From contig DBTL01000173.1 of assembly GCA_002307035.1 (NCBI GenBank), forward strand, positions 1 through 5,006: a stretch of DNA of 5,006 nt, in the 5' to 3' direction. This stretch comes from Bacteroides sp. UBA1317 (GTDB taxonomy: Bacteria > Bacteroidota > Bacteroidia > Bacteroidales > Bacteroidaceae). Numbering within the stretch: position 1 is the stretch's first letter; each line of letters begins with the position of its first letter. Shown piece after piece: positions 1-5,006 of the stretch. The notes beneath the pieces were generated by a model. The model had not been told where the DNA came from. It saw nothing but the letters and a program-made list of their open reading frames with translations, and searched no databases. The translations under genes were made by a program, and so were the position numbers.

Positions 1-25
1 TCCTATCCGGAGCATAAAGAGAACG
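1..25 (+). repeat. Terminal direct repeat, left copy
   Basis: The first 25 bases (tcctatccgg to agagaacg) are identical to 4982-5006. They encode SYPEHKEN of the rhs core. Either the window is a circular sequence with end overlap, or it is one unit of a tandem repeat. Confidence 0.95.
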
Positions 26-2334
26 ATGTGATCTATCAATATGGCGAATCCGGTGCAACGGATAACCGTGCTGGTCGCCTTGTTCTTCAGATTGACGGCA
101 GCGGCGGTCAGGAATTCAAGTATGGCAAGATGGGGGAAGTCACTGAAGTGCGTCGCACATTGGTCATCCCCAACCAGGCGGTGGCCTCGTATGTGACCCA
201 GTGGACCTACGACAGCTGGAACCGCGTGCAGACCATGACTTATCCCGACGGTGAAAAGCTCACCTACAGTTACAATACTGCTGGACTGCTTTCCTGCTTG
301 AAAGGAGCAAAAGGCAGAACTGTACACCTTTATGTGAGTGATCTTGGCTACGATGAGTTTGAGCAACGCACCTATATGAAGTATGGTAATGGAACTGAGA
401 CCAACTACACCTACGATGCGAAAACCCGCAACCTGAGCAATCTGGGCGTACAAAGCACGAAGATTGGCAAGCAGTTGATGAACAATGCTTATGCCTATGA
501 CCATGTGAACAACGTGCTGAGTGTGAAGAACACCGATATGCCCATATCCGGTCTCGGTGGTCGGATGAATCATACCTACCGCTACGACGGTTTGTACCGC
601 CTCACCTCCGCCTCGGGTTCCTACACGGGCAGCGACAATAAAACAGCCTCCTACACCCTGGCTATGGGCTACGACAACCTGCACAACATCACCAGCAAGA
701 AACAGGAGATTGTGCAAAACAACGTCCAGTTCACCGGGTCCCTGAAGGCCGGCTACGACCTGACGTATGCCTACGCCAGCAATCCTCAGCAGATCAGCAC
801 CATCGCCGACAAGAGCTATCGCACCGAAGGAACCGCAACCATCGATTCCATCCGTAAAGGCCAGACCTACAGCTACGACGCCAACGGCAACCTGATTTGC
901 GTAAACTCTGTCCAGCGCACGGCCGCAGGCAAACCGCTGAAGAGCAACGAGCGCAAACTCCTCTGGGACGAGGAAAACCGCCTCCTTGCCCTGAGCGACA
1001 ACGGCTATGTGAGCAATTACTGGTACGACGCAGCCGGCGAACGTACTGTGAAGTCCTCCGGCGATGGCGAGGGCATCTTCGTGAATGGCGTGTTGAGCGG
1101 CGCCCGCACGGGCACGACCAACTTCACGGCCTACGTGAACCCGTACGTGGTGATTTCCAATGGAGGCCAATGCAGCAAACACTTCTATATTGGCAGTCAG
1201 CGGATTGTATCGAAACTTTGCAGCTATGCCAAAACAATCAATCCACTTTTGGCGGAGAAGGAGACGGCCTACGCCGGCACAGGCAGCTACAGCGCCAAAT
1301 ACGATTCCCTCACGGGTAGCATCAAGGCCCGTTACGCATCGTTGGGTGTCATATACAAAGGCACCAGCAACACGAAAGCCTTGTATAGCTCTGCCACCAC
1401 CACCCCAAGCGACCTTCGTTATTTTTATCACTCCGATCATTTGGGCAGTTCAAGTCTTATTACTAATTTCGACGGTGCCATCGTGCAACACATCGAGTAC
1501 GTTCCCTTCGGCGAAGTCTTCATCGAAGAGCGCAACTCGACCTGGAAAACCCCATACAAATTCAATGCCAAAGAGTTGGACGAAGAAACGGGGCTGTACT
1601 ATTATGGAGCGAGGTACATGGATCCGAGGATTAGTGTTTGGTTGGGGGTGGATCCGTTGGCGGAAAAGTATCCGGGCTGGAGTTCGTATGTTTACGTACA
1701 TGATAATCCTATTAGATTTACTGATCCTGATGGTAGAGGCGCAAGAGATCGTGTTGTGGCAGCTAGAAATATGGTAGGAGTTCCTTATCTGCAAGAGTAT
1801 GGGGGGTTACGTACAGGTAACTCTAGTGGAGCATTGGCATACATGGATTGCTCAGAGCTAGCAAGTAGAGTGATGGTGGCTGATCATATAATTAGACCTG
1901 GAACAGGGTTTTCGAGCTCTGCAATGAAATATTTTCTGGATAATCAGGATAAATTTGTACATTCAAAAACTGCGATAGTTGGTGATATAGCGGTTTGGAA
2001 AGGACATGTTGCTGTCGTTACTGGAGTTCATGAAAATGGGAAAATAGATGTTGTTATGGCTAGAGGAGTTGGAAAATCCTCAAAGGAATTTCAATCAGTT
2101 ACTCCAGAAAAATTGAGTGGTGGTCAATTCTATGGTTATTATCATCCTGTAAAGGAAACTCCAGATGGGAAAATGCAAAATAACGGAATTCAGCAACCTG
2201 TTGTTGATAATAAAATATATTTTGGGAAAACATTAGACCCTGTAACTGTAATTGGACAAAAAATACAATCTGATATTAGAATACCATTGATTAATGTTGA
2301 GCAGAAGCCAATAACAATAAACCCATTACGATAA
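1..2334 (+). CDS. Rhs/YD-repeat polymorphic toxin, 5'-partial, with NlpC/P60-like C-terminal toxin domain
   Basis: The frame is open from base 1. A GTG at 28 could be read as a start, but the codons before it (SYPEHKEND) look like ordinary Rhs core, so the gene is treated as cut at its 5' end. Numbering from that GTG, residues 1-350 carry many YD-type repeats (TYDSWNRVQTMTYPDG, YSYDANGNLI, LLWDEENRLLAL, YWYDAAGER), the material of the Rhs shell. Residues about 465-569 are the Rhs-associated core: YHSDHLGSSS, YVPFGE, ETGLYYYGARYMDP, VDPLAEKYP, ending in TDPDG at 565-569. Base composition then drops from GC-rich to AT-rich. Residues about 572-768 are the variable toxin tip, with GVPYLQEYGG, DCSEL (Cys608) and GDIAVWKGHVAVVTG (His660), the Cys/His layout of NlpC/P60 papain-fold peptidases. 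Members of that family usually cut peptidoglycan peptides or amides; that target is inferred. The usual third polar residue seems replaced by Met677. A putative immunity lipoprotein follows 18 bases later. Confidence 0.9.
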   Translation, partial: SYPEHKENDVIYQYGESGATDNRAGRLVLQIDGSGGQEFKYGKMGEVTEVRRTLVIPNQAVASYVTQWTYDSWNRVQTMTYPDGEKLTYSYNTAGLLSCLKGAKGRTVHLYVSDLGYDEFEQRTYMKYGNGTETNYTYDAKTRNLSNLGVQSTKIGKQLMNNAYAYDHVNNVLSVKNTDMPISGLGGRMNHTYRYDGLYRLTSASGSYTGSDNKTASYTLAMGYDNLHNITSKKQEIVQNNVQFTGSLKAGYDLTYAYASNPQQISTIADKSYRTEGTATIDSIRKGQTYSYDANGNLICVNSVQRTAAGKPLKSNERKLLWDEENRLLALSDNGYVSNYWYDAAGERTVKSSGDGEGIFVNGVLSGARTGTTNFTAYVNPYVVISNGGQCSKHFYIGSQRIVSKLCSYAKTINPLLAEKETAYAGTGSYSAKYDSLTGSIKARYASLGVIYKGTSNTKALYSSATTTPSDLRYFYHSDHLGSSSLITNFDGAIVQHIEYVPFGEVFIEERNSTWKTPYKFNAKELDEETGLYYYGARYMDPRISVWLGVDPLAEKYPGWSSYVYVHDNPIRFTDPDGRGARDRVVAARNMVGVPYLQEYGGLRTGNSSGALAYMDCSELASRVMVADHIIRPGTGFSSSAMKYFLDNQDKFVHSKTAIVGDIAVWKGHVAVVTGVHENGKIDVVMARGVGKSSKEFQSVTPEKLSGGQFYGYYHPVKETPDGKMQNNGIQQPVVDNKIYFGKTLDPVTVIGQKIQSDIRIPLINVEQKPITINPLR
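1315..1600 (+). repeat. Rhs-associated core direct repeat, copy 1
   Basis: This 286-base stretch of the large rhs gene recurs at 3029-3314 (offset 1714) with 10 mismatches, no gaps, about 96% identity. It encodes GSIKARYASLGVIYKG through to DEETGLY. Weaker, protein-level homology continues to the DPxG boundary (about 1734 and 3448). It is the likely crossover site for exchanging C-terminal toxin tips. Confidence 0.95.
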
Positions 2335-2352
2335 CTAATAAATTCATTTGTG

Positions 2353-3006
2353 ATGAAATATCTGAAAATAAGGTCAATATTTGCTTTTTTCACTGTTTTT
2401 TGCTCTGTATGCTGTACTTCTAGAAGTCAACAGGCTAACAATAACCAGATAACTAAAGTAGATGATAGTAAACTAAAAGTGATTGACAATACAAAGTATT
2501 CAATGGATACATTGGCTTTTGATGAATGGAAAGTTAATAATGATACATTGGAAATATTTTCTGAAGATGTGTTTCTGGATTTCCCTTTCGGAAAATACAA
2601 CAAGTTAAGCAATCTAATGTCTCGATTCAAAGGTTTTGGATATAAGGAAGAGTTTTCTAATTATGGTTCAAATGATCAGATTAAACTGAATAGATTTTTT
2701 ATTGGGAATAGTTATCTCAAATTTGCTCTTTTGGAAGGATCTTATGATCAGGTCAAACGATTTCAGATTGTATCAGCCAAGATTTATGATAAAGATATCA
2801 TTTTGTCAAAAGGGGTGCATATTGAAATGACTAAAAAAGAGTTTTTTTCAAAATTAATAGGTTCTACAATACATTGTAACTTGCTTGATATAGCGGTTGT
2901 AAGATTAAGATGGGATATTGTTGGAGTCTGGCATTATTACAACTTTACAGGGGATACCTTGGCATCAATAACAATTGATACAGATTATTTATTAAACAAA
3001 GACTAG
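2353..3006 (+). CDS. Putative immunity lipoprotein for the NlpC/P60-like Rhs toxin
   Basis: I recognise no named family. The role is inferred from position: it starts 18 bases after the rhs toxin stop, on the same strand, where the cognate immunity gene of an Rhs-CT module normally lies. ATG 2353 is chosen; a GTG at 2350 is immediately adjacent and would add one residue. The 217-residue product opens with MKYLKIRSIFAFFTVF, a basic start and hydrophobic core, followed by Cys20-Cys21 and a polar SRSQQ stretch. This resembles a type II signal peptide with a loose lipobox (CSVC or SVCC), so the protein is probably exported and perhaps lipidated. The mature part is AT-rich in codon use and has no membrane segment or recognisable catalytic motif. 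Periplasmic location suits a toxin that attacks the cell wall. No Shine-Dalgarno site is evident, which is common in Bacteroidetes. Its last codons overlap the start of the open frame of the downstream orphan rhs module. Confidence 0.72.
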   Translation: MKYLKIRSIFAFFTVFCSVCCTSRSQQANNNQITKVDDSKLKVIDNTKYSMDTLAFDEWKVNNDTLEIFSEDVFLDFPFGKYNKLSNLMSRFKGFGYKEEFSNYGSNDQIKLNRFFIGNSYLKFALLEGSYDQVKRFQIVSAKIYDKDIILSKGVHIEMTKKEFFSKLIGSTIHCNLLDIAVVRLRWDIVGVWHYYNFTGDTLASITIDTDYLLNKD

Positions 3007-3028
3007 TCCAGATAATAGTTTAGGAAAG

Positions 3029-3314
3029 GGCAGTATCAAGGCCCGTTACGCATCGTTGGGTGTCATATACAAAGGTACCAGCAACACGAAAGCCTTGTAC
3101 AGTTCTGCCACCACTACCCCAAGCGACCTTCGTTATTTTTATCACTCCGATCATTTGGGTAGTTCAAGTCTTATTACTAATTTCGACGGCGCCATCGTGC
3201 AACACATCGAGTACGTTCCTTTCGGCGAAGTCTTCATCGAAGAGCGCAACTCGACCTGGAAAACCCCATACAAATTCAATGCCAAAGAGTTGGACGAAGA
3301 AACGGGGCTGTATT
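3029..3314 (+). repeat. Rhs-associated core direct repeat, copy 2
   Basis: This is the second copy of the core segment at 1315-1600, heading the orphan JAB module. All 10 differences are C/T changes at third codon positions and are synonymous. The near identity stops sharply: from 3315 onward amino acid changes cluster (YYYGARYMDP in copy 1, YCYGARCLAP here). Confidence 0.95.
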
Positions 3315-4051
3315 GTTATGGAGCGAGGTGCTTGGCGCCAAGAGAAGGGGTTTGGTTGAGTGTGGATCCGTTGGCGGAAAAATATCCAGAATTATCGCCT
3401 TACGTTTACTGTCATAATAATCCGATAAATATGGTGGATCCAGAAGGATTAACCGATTATAATGTCACGTCGGATGGGCATGTAAACAAAGCTCATCCAA
3501 CATGGGATGCTGTGAAAAAATTCTTTGGCGGAAAAGATAAGGATGATAAATTAATTGCCGTCGATAATAAAAATAAGACTCTGGTTATGCCTGCTGGTTC
3601 AATTGGCGAAATCAATAAGCTGGAGAATGATAAAGGTGAATATTTTAATGTCTCTAATGACAAAGTAGCAGGGACAGTTCATGAATTCTTGTCAGAAAAT
3701 ACTGGGGCTGAATTTAGTCGAACAGAATATAACAATTCAAAAGAGACTGGCAATGTTATTTCAACATCTTACAAAGCTAATGAAGAAAGTGTTGGTTCAT
3801 TAATTGCTAATAAACTATTAAGTGATGGTTTGAATGTAACTCGATTGACTCATAGCCATCCTGGAGGAGGTCCACCTTCAGGTTATGTGCCAGGTCAGAT
3901 GGATAGTGGTGATAGGGATTTAGTTAATTACATGAATAAATATCATCCCGAAAATAGCATAAATTACAGAGTCTATGATGTGCCAAAAAGAAGGTATATT
4001 TATTATAACAATATAAATATCTATAAGTATGAAAAGAAAAGTAAGAGATAA
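3056..4051 (+). CDS. Orphan (displaced) Rhs C-terminal module with JAB-like metallopeptidase toxin domain
   Basis: This is a headless copy of the end of an rhs gene. The frame opens at 2996 after a TAA at 2993, inside the 3' end of the previous gene. Homology to the upstream rhs begins at 3029, and no ATG precedes it. TTG 3056 is the first plausible start. An ATG at 3431, just before DPEG, could instead give the toxin domain nearly alone. From TTG, residues 1-132 are Rhs-associated core ending in VDPEGL (127-132), closer to the usual DPxGL boundary than the upstream gene's DPDGR. Residues about 133-331 are a different tip with LTHSHP (His266, His268), PSG (Ser275) and MDSGD (Asp283, Asp286). 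This matches the HxHP...SG...GD pattern of JAB-like toxins (Toxin-JAB1 type), Zn-dependent MPN/JAMM-fold peptidases. The substrate is unknown. The GARYMDP motif of the upstream copy reads GARCLAP here. It overlaps the following lipoprotein gene by 23 bases. It may be silent until recombined onto a full-length rhs. Confidence 0.82.
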   Translation: MGVIYKGTSNTKALYSSATTTPSDLRYFYHSDHLGSSSLITNFDGAIVQHIEYVPFGEVFIEERNSTWKTPYKFNAKELDEETGLYCYGARCLAPREGVWLSVDPLAEKYPELSPYVYCHNNPINMVDPEGLTDYNVTSDGHVNKAHPTWDAVKKFFGGKDKDDKLIAVDNKNKTLVMPAGSIGEINKLENDKGEYFNVSNDKVAGTVHEFLSENTGAEFSRTEYNNSKETGNVISTSYKANEESVGSLIANKLLSDGLNVTRLTHSHPGGGPPSGYVPGQMDSGDRDLVNYMNKYHPENSINYRVYDVPKRRYIYYNNINIYKYEKKSKR

Positions 4052-4595
4052 GATATTCCAATTTTTCATTGTCTTACTGTCCACAATGAATTTTACAAGT
4101 TGCAAAGTAGAGTCAAAGCGTTGTGGGTTTACTTTGCAGAATTTTAAAGTTGTAAATAGTCAATTGGATTCACTTATACGCGGAATAAAAGATAGCACAC
4201 ATATATTAAAGCAGAAAGAAAGTGTCATAGTCCTAGTATTAAGTGTATATGATTCGAAGCCCGAATTCTGTTTTACATCCACTGAAAAGGAAGAAGTTTC
4301 AGAGATGTATATTTACAAAAGCAATAGGAGGATTGTTGGTTATATTGATAACGGAAAAGATAGGCCAATAATCGTATTATCAACGACTTCTAATAAATAT
4401 GAATTTGAATCAACTTTTTATGAATTCTTGATTCCAACCAATGAAAAGAAATATTTTGAGTATATTTATTTCCCTGAAAATCAGTATTCAATAATGAAAG
4501 ATGGAAAAGGATATCCACCTTCTTTTTTTGATCCGTATTTTTATTATTACAGATACCAAGACAACAAAATTATACCTGTAATTTATGGTAACTAA
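4029..4595 (+). CDS. Putative immunity lipoprotein for the JAB-like Rhs toxin
   Basis: The family is not recognised; the immunity role is inferred from position. The ATG at 4029 lies inside the 3' end of the JAB-toxin frame (stop 4049-4051), a 23-base overlap that suggests translational coupling of toxin and antidote. The 188-residue product starts MKRKVRDK, then a hydrophobic stretch FQFFIVLLSTMNF, then TSC with Cys25. This is a good fit to a Bacteroidetes lipoprotein signal peptide (FTSC lipobox), so the mature protein probably begins at Cys25 and is membrane-anchored in the periplasm. The rest is rich in Tyr, Phe, Lys and Glu, and the C-terminal third is strongly aromatic (FFDPYFYYYRYQD). 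No catalytic motif or further membrane segment is seen. Codon use is AT-rich, as in the toxin tip and unlike the rhs core, so toxin and antidote look co-inherited. A stem-loop terminator begins 5 bases after the stop codon. Confidence 0.75.
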   Translation: MKRKVRDKIFQFFIVLLSTMNFTSCKVESKRCGFTLQNFKVVNSQLDSLIRGIKDSTHILKQKESVIVLVLSVYDSKPEFCFTSTEKEEVSEMYIYKSNRRIVGYIDNGKDRPIIVLSTTSNKYEFESTFYEFLIPTNEKKYFEYIYFPENQYSIMKDGKGYPPSFFDPYFYYYRYQDNKIIPVIYGN

Positions 4596-4599
4596 CATT

Positions 4600-4623
4600 A
4601 AAGCCCGGCATTGACCGGGCTTT
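4600..4623. terminator. Stem-loop, probable bidirectional rho-independent terminator
   Basis: AAAGCCCGG (4600-4608) and CCGGGCTTT (4615-4623) pair perfectly over 9 bp around the 6-base loop CATTGA. It sits 5 bases after the lipoprotein stop on the plus strand and 7 bases after the regulator remnant's stop on the minus strand, so it could end convergent transcription from both sides. T-tracts are short on each strand (TTTGTTG on plus, TTTAATG on minus), so termination strength is uncertain. Confidence 0.8.
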
Positions 4624-4630
4624 GTTGCGT

Positions 4631-4900
4631 TTATAGATGGTTGATTTTTGTTGCCTTGATGAAGTTGTCGACGGTGAGCAGTAGGCATTCCCTGTCTTTT
4701 TGCGGCAGGTTCTCTATCTCCGCCATTCGCTTGAGCATGAGGGGATCCTTGAGCACGTCCTAGCTTTTTGTTTCTCCCATGAGGTAGCTGACGGTTGTGT
4801 CGAGCACTTGTGCGAGCTTCCTTACCACATCTATGGTTGGCTTGACCTCGTCCCTCTCGTCTTTCCCTATGGTGGAATGGTGCGAGCTGATGGCCCTTGC
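4631..4900 (-). pseudogene. Decayed XRE/Cro-CI-type HTH transcriptional regulator
   Basis: Read on the minus strand, the frame contains HSTIGKDERDEVKPTIDVV followed by RKLAQVLDTTVSYLMGETKS, the second half of an XRE-family helix-turn-helix (GKYERGEVKPT, then a DYLxGET-like end). A TAG stop follows (plus 4760-4762). After it the same frame continues for 42 codons (DVLKDPLMLKRMAEIENLPQ, then KDRECLLLTVDNFIKATKI) to a TAA at plus 4631-4633. This is the tail expected of these regulators in Bacteroidales, so the TAG interrupts a once longer protein, perhaps a CAG to TAG change. GKDERDE probably derives from GKYERDE. The N-terminal helices are missing: upstream of about 4900 the sequence turns into rhs core on the other strand, so start codon and promoter are gone. 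The exact left junction is uncertain. It was probably a small DNA-binding repressor and is unlikely to be functional now. It converges on the plus-strand toxin operon. Confidence 0.75.
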
Positions 4901-4902
4901 TT

Positions 4903-5006
4903 CTTTATAAACAGACTGCCAATCTGGCAAAAGAGAACAAGAGAATTGAATACAAATATGATTATAACCGACTGAATGGTATCCTATCCGGAGCATAAAG
5001 AGAACG
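4903..5006 (+). pseudogene. Fragment of Rhs core (segment lying just upstream of window base 1 in an intact gene)
   Basis: The plus frame from 4903 reads LYKQTANLAKENKRIEYKYD followed by YNRLNGI, recognisable Rhs/YD-repeat core. After aatggtatc the expected continuation SYPEHKEND is present in the DNA but in another frame: as written the protein reads ILSGA and stops at TAA. One extra AT in the run (ggtatatcc) would restore NGISYPEHKEND. The fragment abuts the decayed regulator with no start codon, so by itself it is not a gene. Its last 25 bases equal the first 25 of the window, so on a circle or tandem repeat it would run, frameshifted, into the large rhs frame. Confidence 0.7.
4982..5006 (+). 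repeat. Terminal direct repeat, right copy
   Basis: This is an exact copy of bases 1-25, at the end of the short rhs core fragment. The protein context on its left (YKYDYNRLNGI) is what would be expected upstream of base 1, so the two ends belong together at the sequence level. Confidence 0.95.

Noticed and set aside
897..1777. Plus-strand open frames at 897-1319 and 1160-1777 (and 3060-3359 in the second copy)
   Set aside because: Their Arg/Pro-rich or low-information proteins are out-of-frame readings of the GC-rich Rhs core; the last appears twice only because the core is duplicated.
1450..1794. Minus-strand open frame opposite the rhs core and early toxin region
   Set aside because: It is antisense to strongly supported Rhs coding sequence, has no recognisable motif and no start context.
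2335..2352. Bacteroidetes-type promoter (TAnnTTTG) before the first lipoprotein gene
   Set aside because: TTCATTTG resembles the -7 element with one mismatch, but it abuts the start codon and no -33 TTTG is suitably placed; co-transcription with rhs is more likely.
4700..4975. Plus-strand 91-codon frame over the regulator region
   Set aside because: The minus strand carries a clear XRE-family protein with conserved tail, and the right end is rhs core in another frame; this is a shadow.
4760..4996. A 78-residue minus-strand protein as a complete HTH regulator
   Set aside because: Its first third is antisense rhs core and its end is a premature TAG; only the middle is regulator sequence, so it is a pseudogene rather than a real short gene.
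1..5006. Small plasmid or phage circle
   Set aside because: The terminal repeat permits a circle, but no replication, mobilisation, integrase or phage gene is present; repeated rhs core explains it more simply.

Overview
The window looks like Bacteroidales DNA (Bacteroides, Parabacteroides or Prevotella type), judged from family resemblance by eye. The evidence is the style of the Rhs core (YD repeats, then the Rhs-associated core ending in ETGLYYYGAR, VDPLAEKYP and DPxG), the AT-rich lipoprotein genes without obvious Shine-Dalgarno sites, and an XRE regulator of a type familiar from that order. It is one piece of a polymorphic toxin (Rhs-CT/immunity) locus.

Layout: (1) 1-2334 (+) is the 3' part of a large rhs gene with its 5' end missing. 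A GC-rich YD-repeat core is followed, after the DPDG boundary near 1720-1734, by an AT-rich NlpC/P60-like (papain-fold) C-terminal toxin. (2) 2353-3006 (+) is a putative lipoprotein in the cognate immunity position. (3) 2996/3056-4051 (+) is an orphan rhs C-terminal module. It starts in a second, about 96% identical copy of the last 286 bases of the conserved core and leads into a JAB-like metallopeptidase toxin domain (HSHP...PSG...SGD). (4) 4029-4595 (+) is a second putative lipoprotein, overlapping the toxin by 23 bases, in the immunity position for the JAB module. (5) 4600-4623 is a strong stem-loop, probably a bidirectional terminator. (6) 4631-about 4900 (-) is a decayed XRE/Cro-type regulator with an in-frame amber stop and no 5' end. 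(7) 4903-5006 (+) is a further fragment of rhs core that would sit just upstream of base 1. The first 25 bases of the window are repeated exactly as its last 25.

How it fits together: this is the usual primary rhs-CT/immunity pair followed by a displaced CT/immunity cassette. The shared core segment could allow recombination that swaps the JAB tip onto the full-length Rhs. Both immunity candidates carry export/lipoprotein signals, so both toxins probably act in the periplasm or must be neutralised there. The terminal repeat means the window is either a closed circle of 4981 bases, one unit of a tandem array, or an assembly cycle collapsed through repeated rhs core. Joining the ends leaves a 2-base frameshift in the core. 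No stretch over 300 bases is without a gene or gene remnant.
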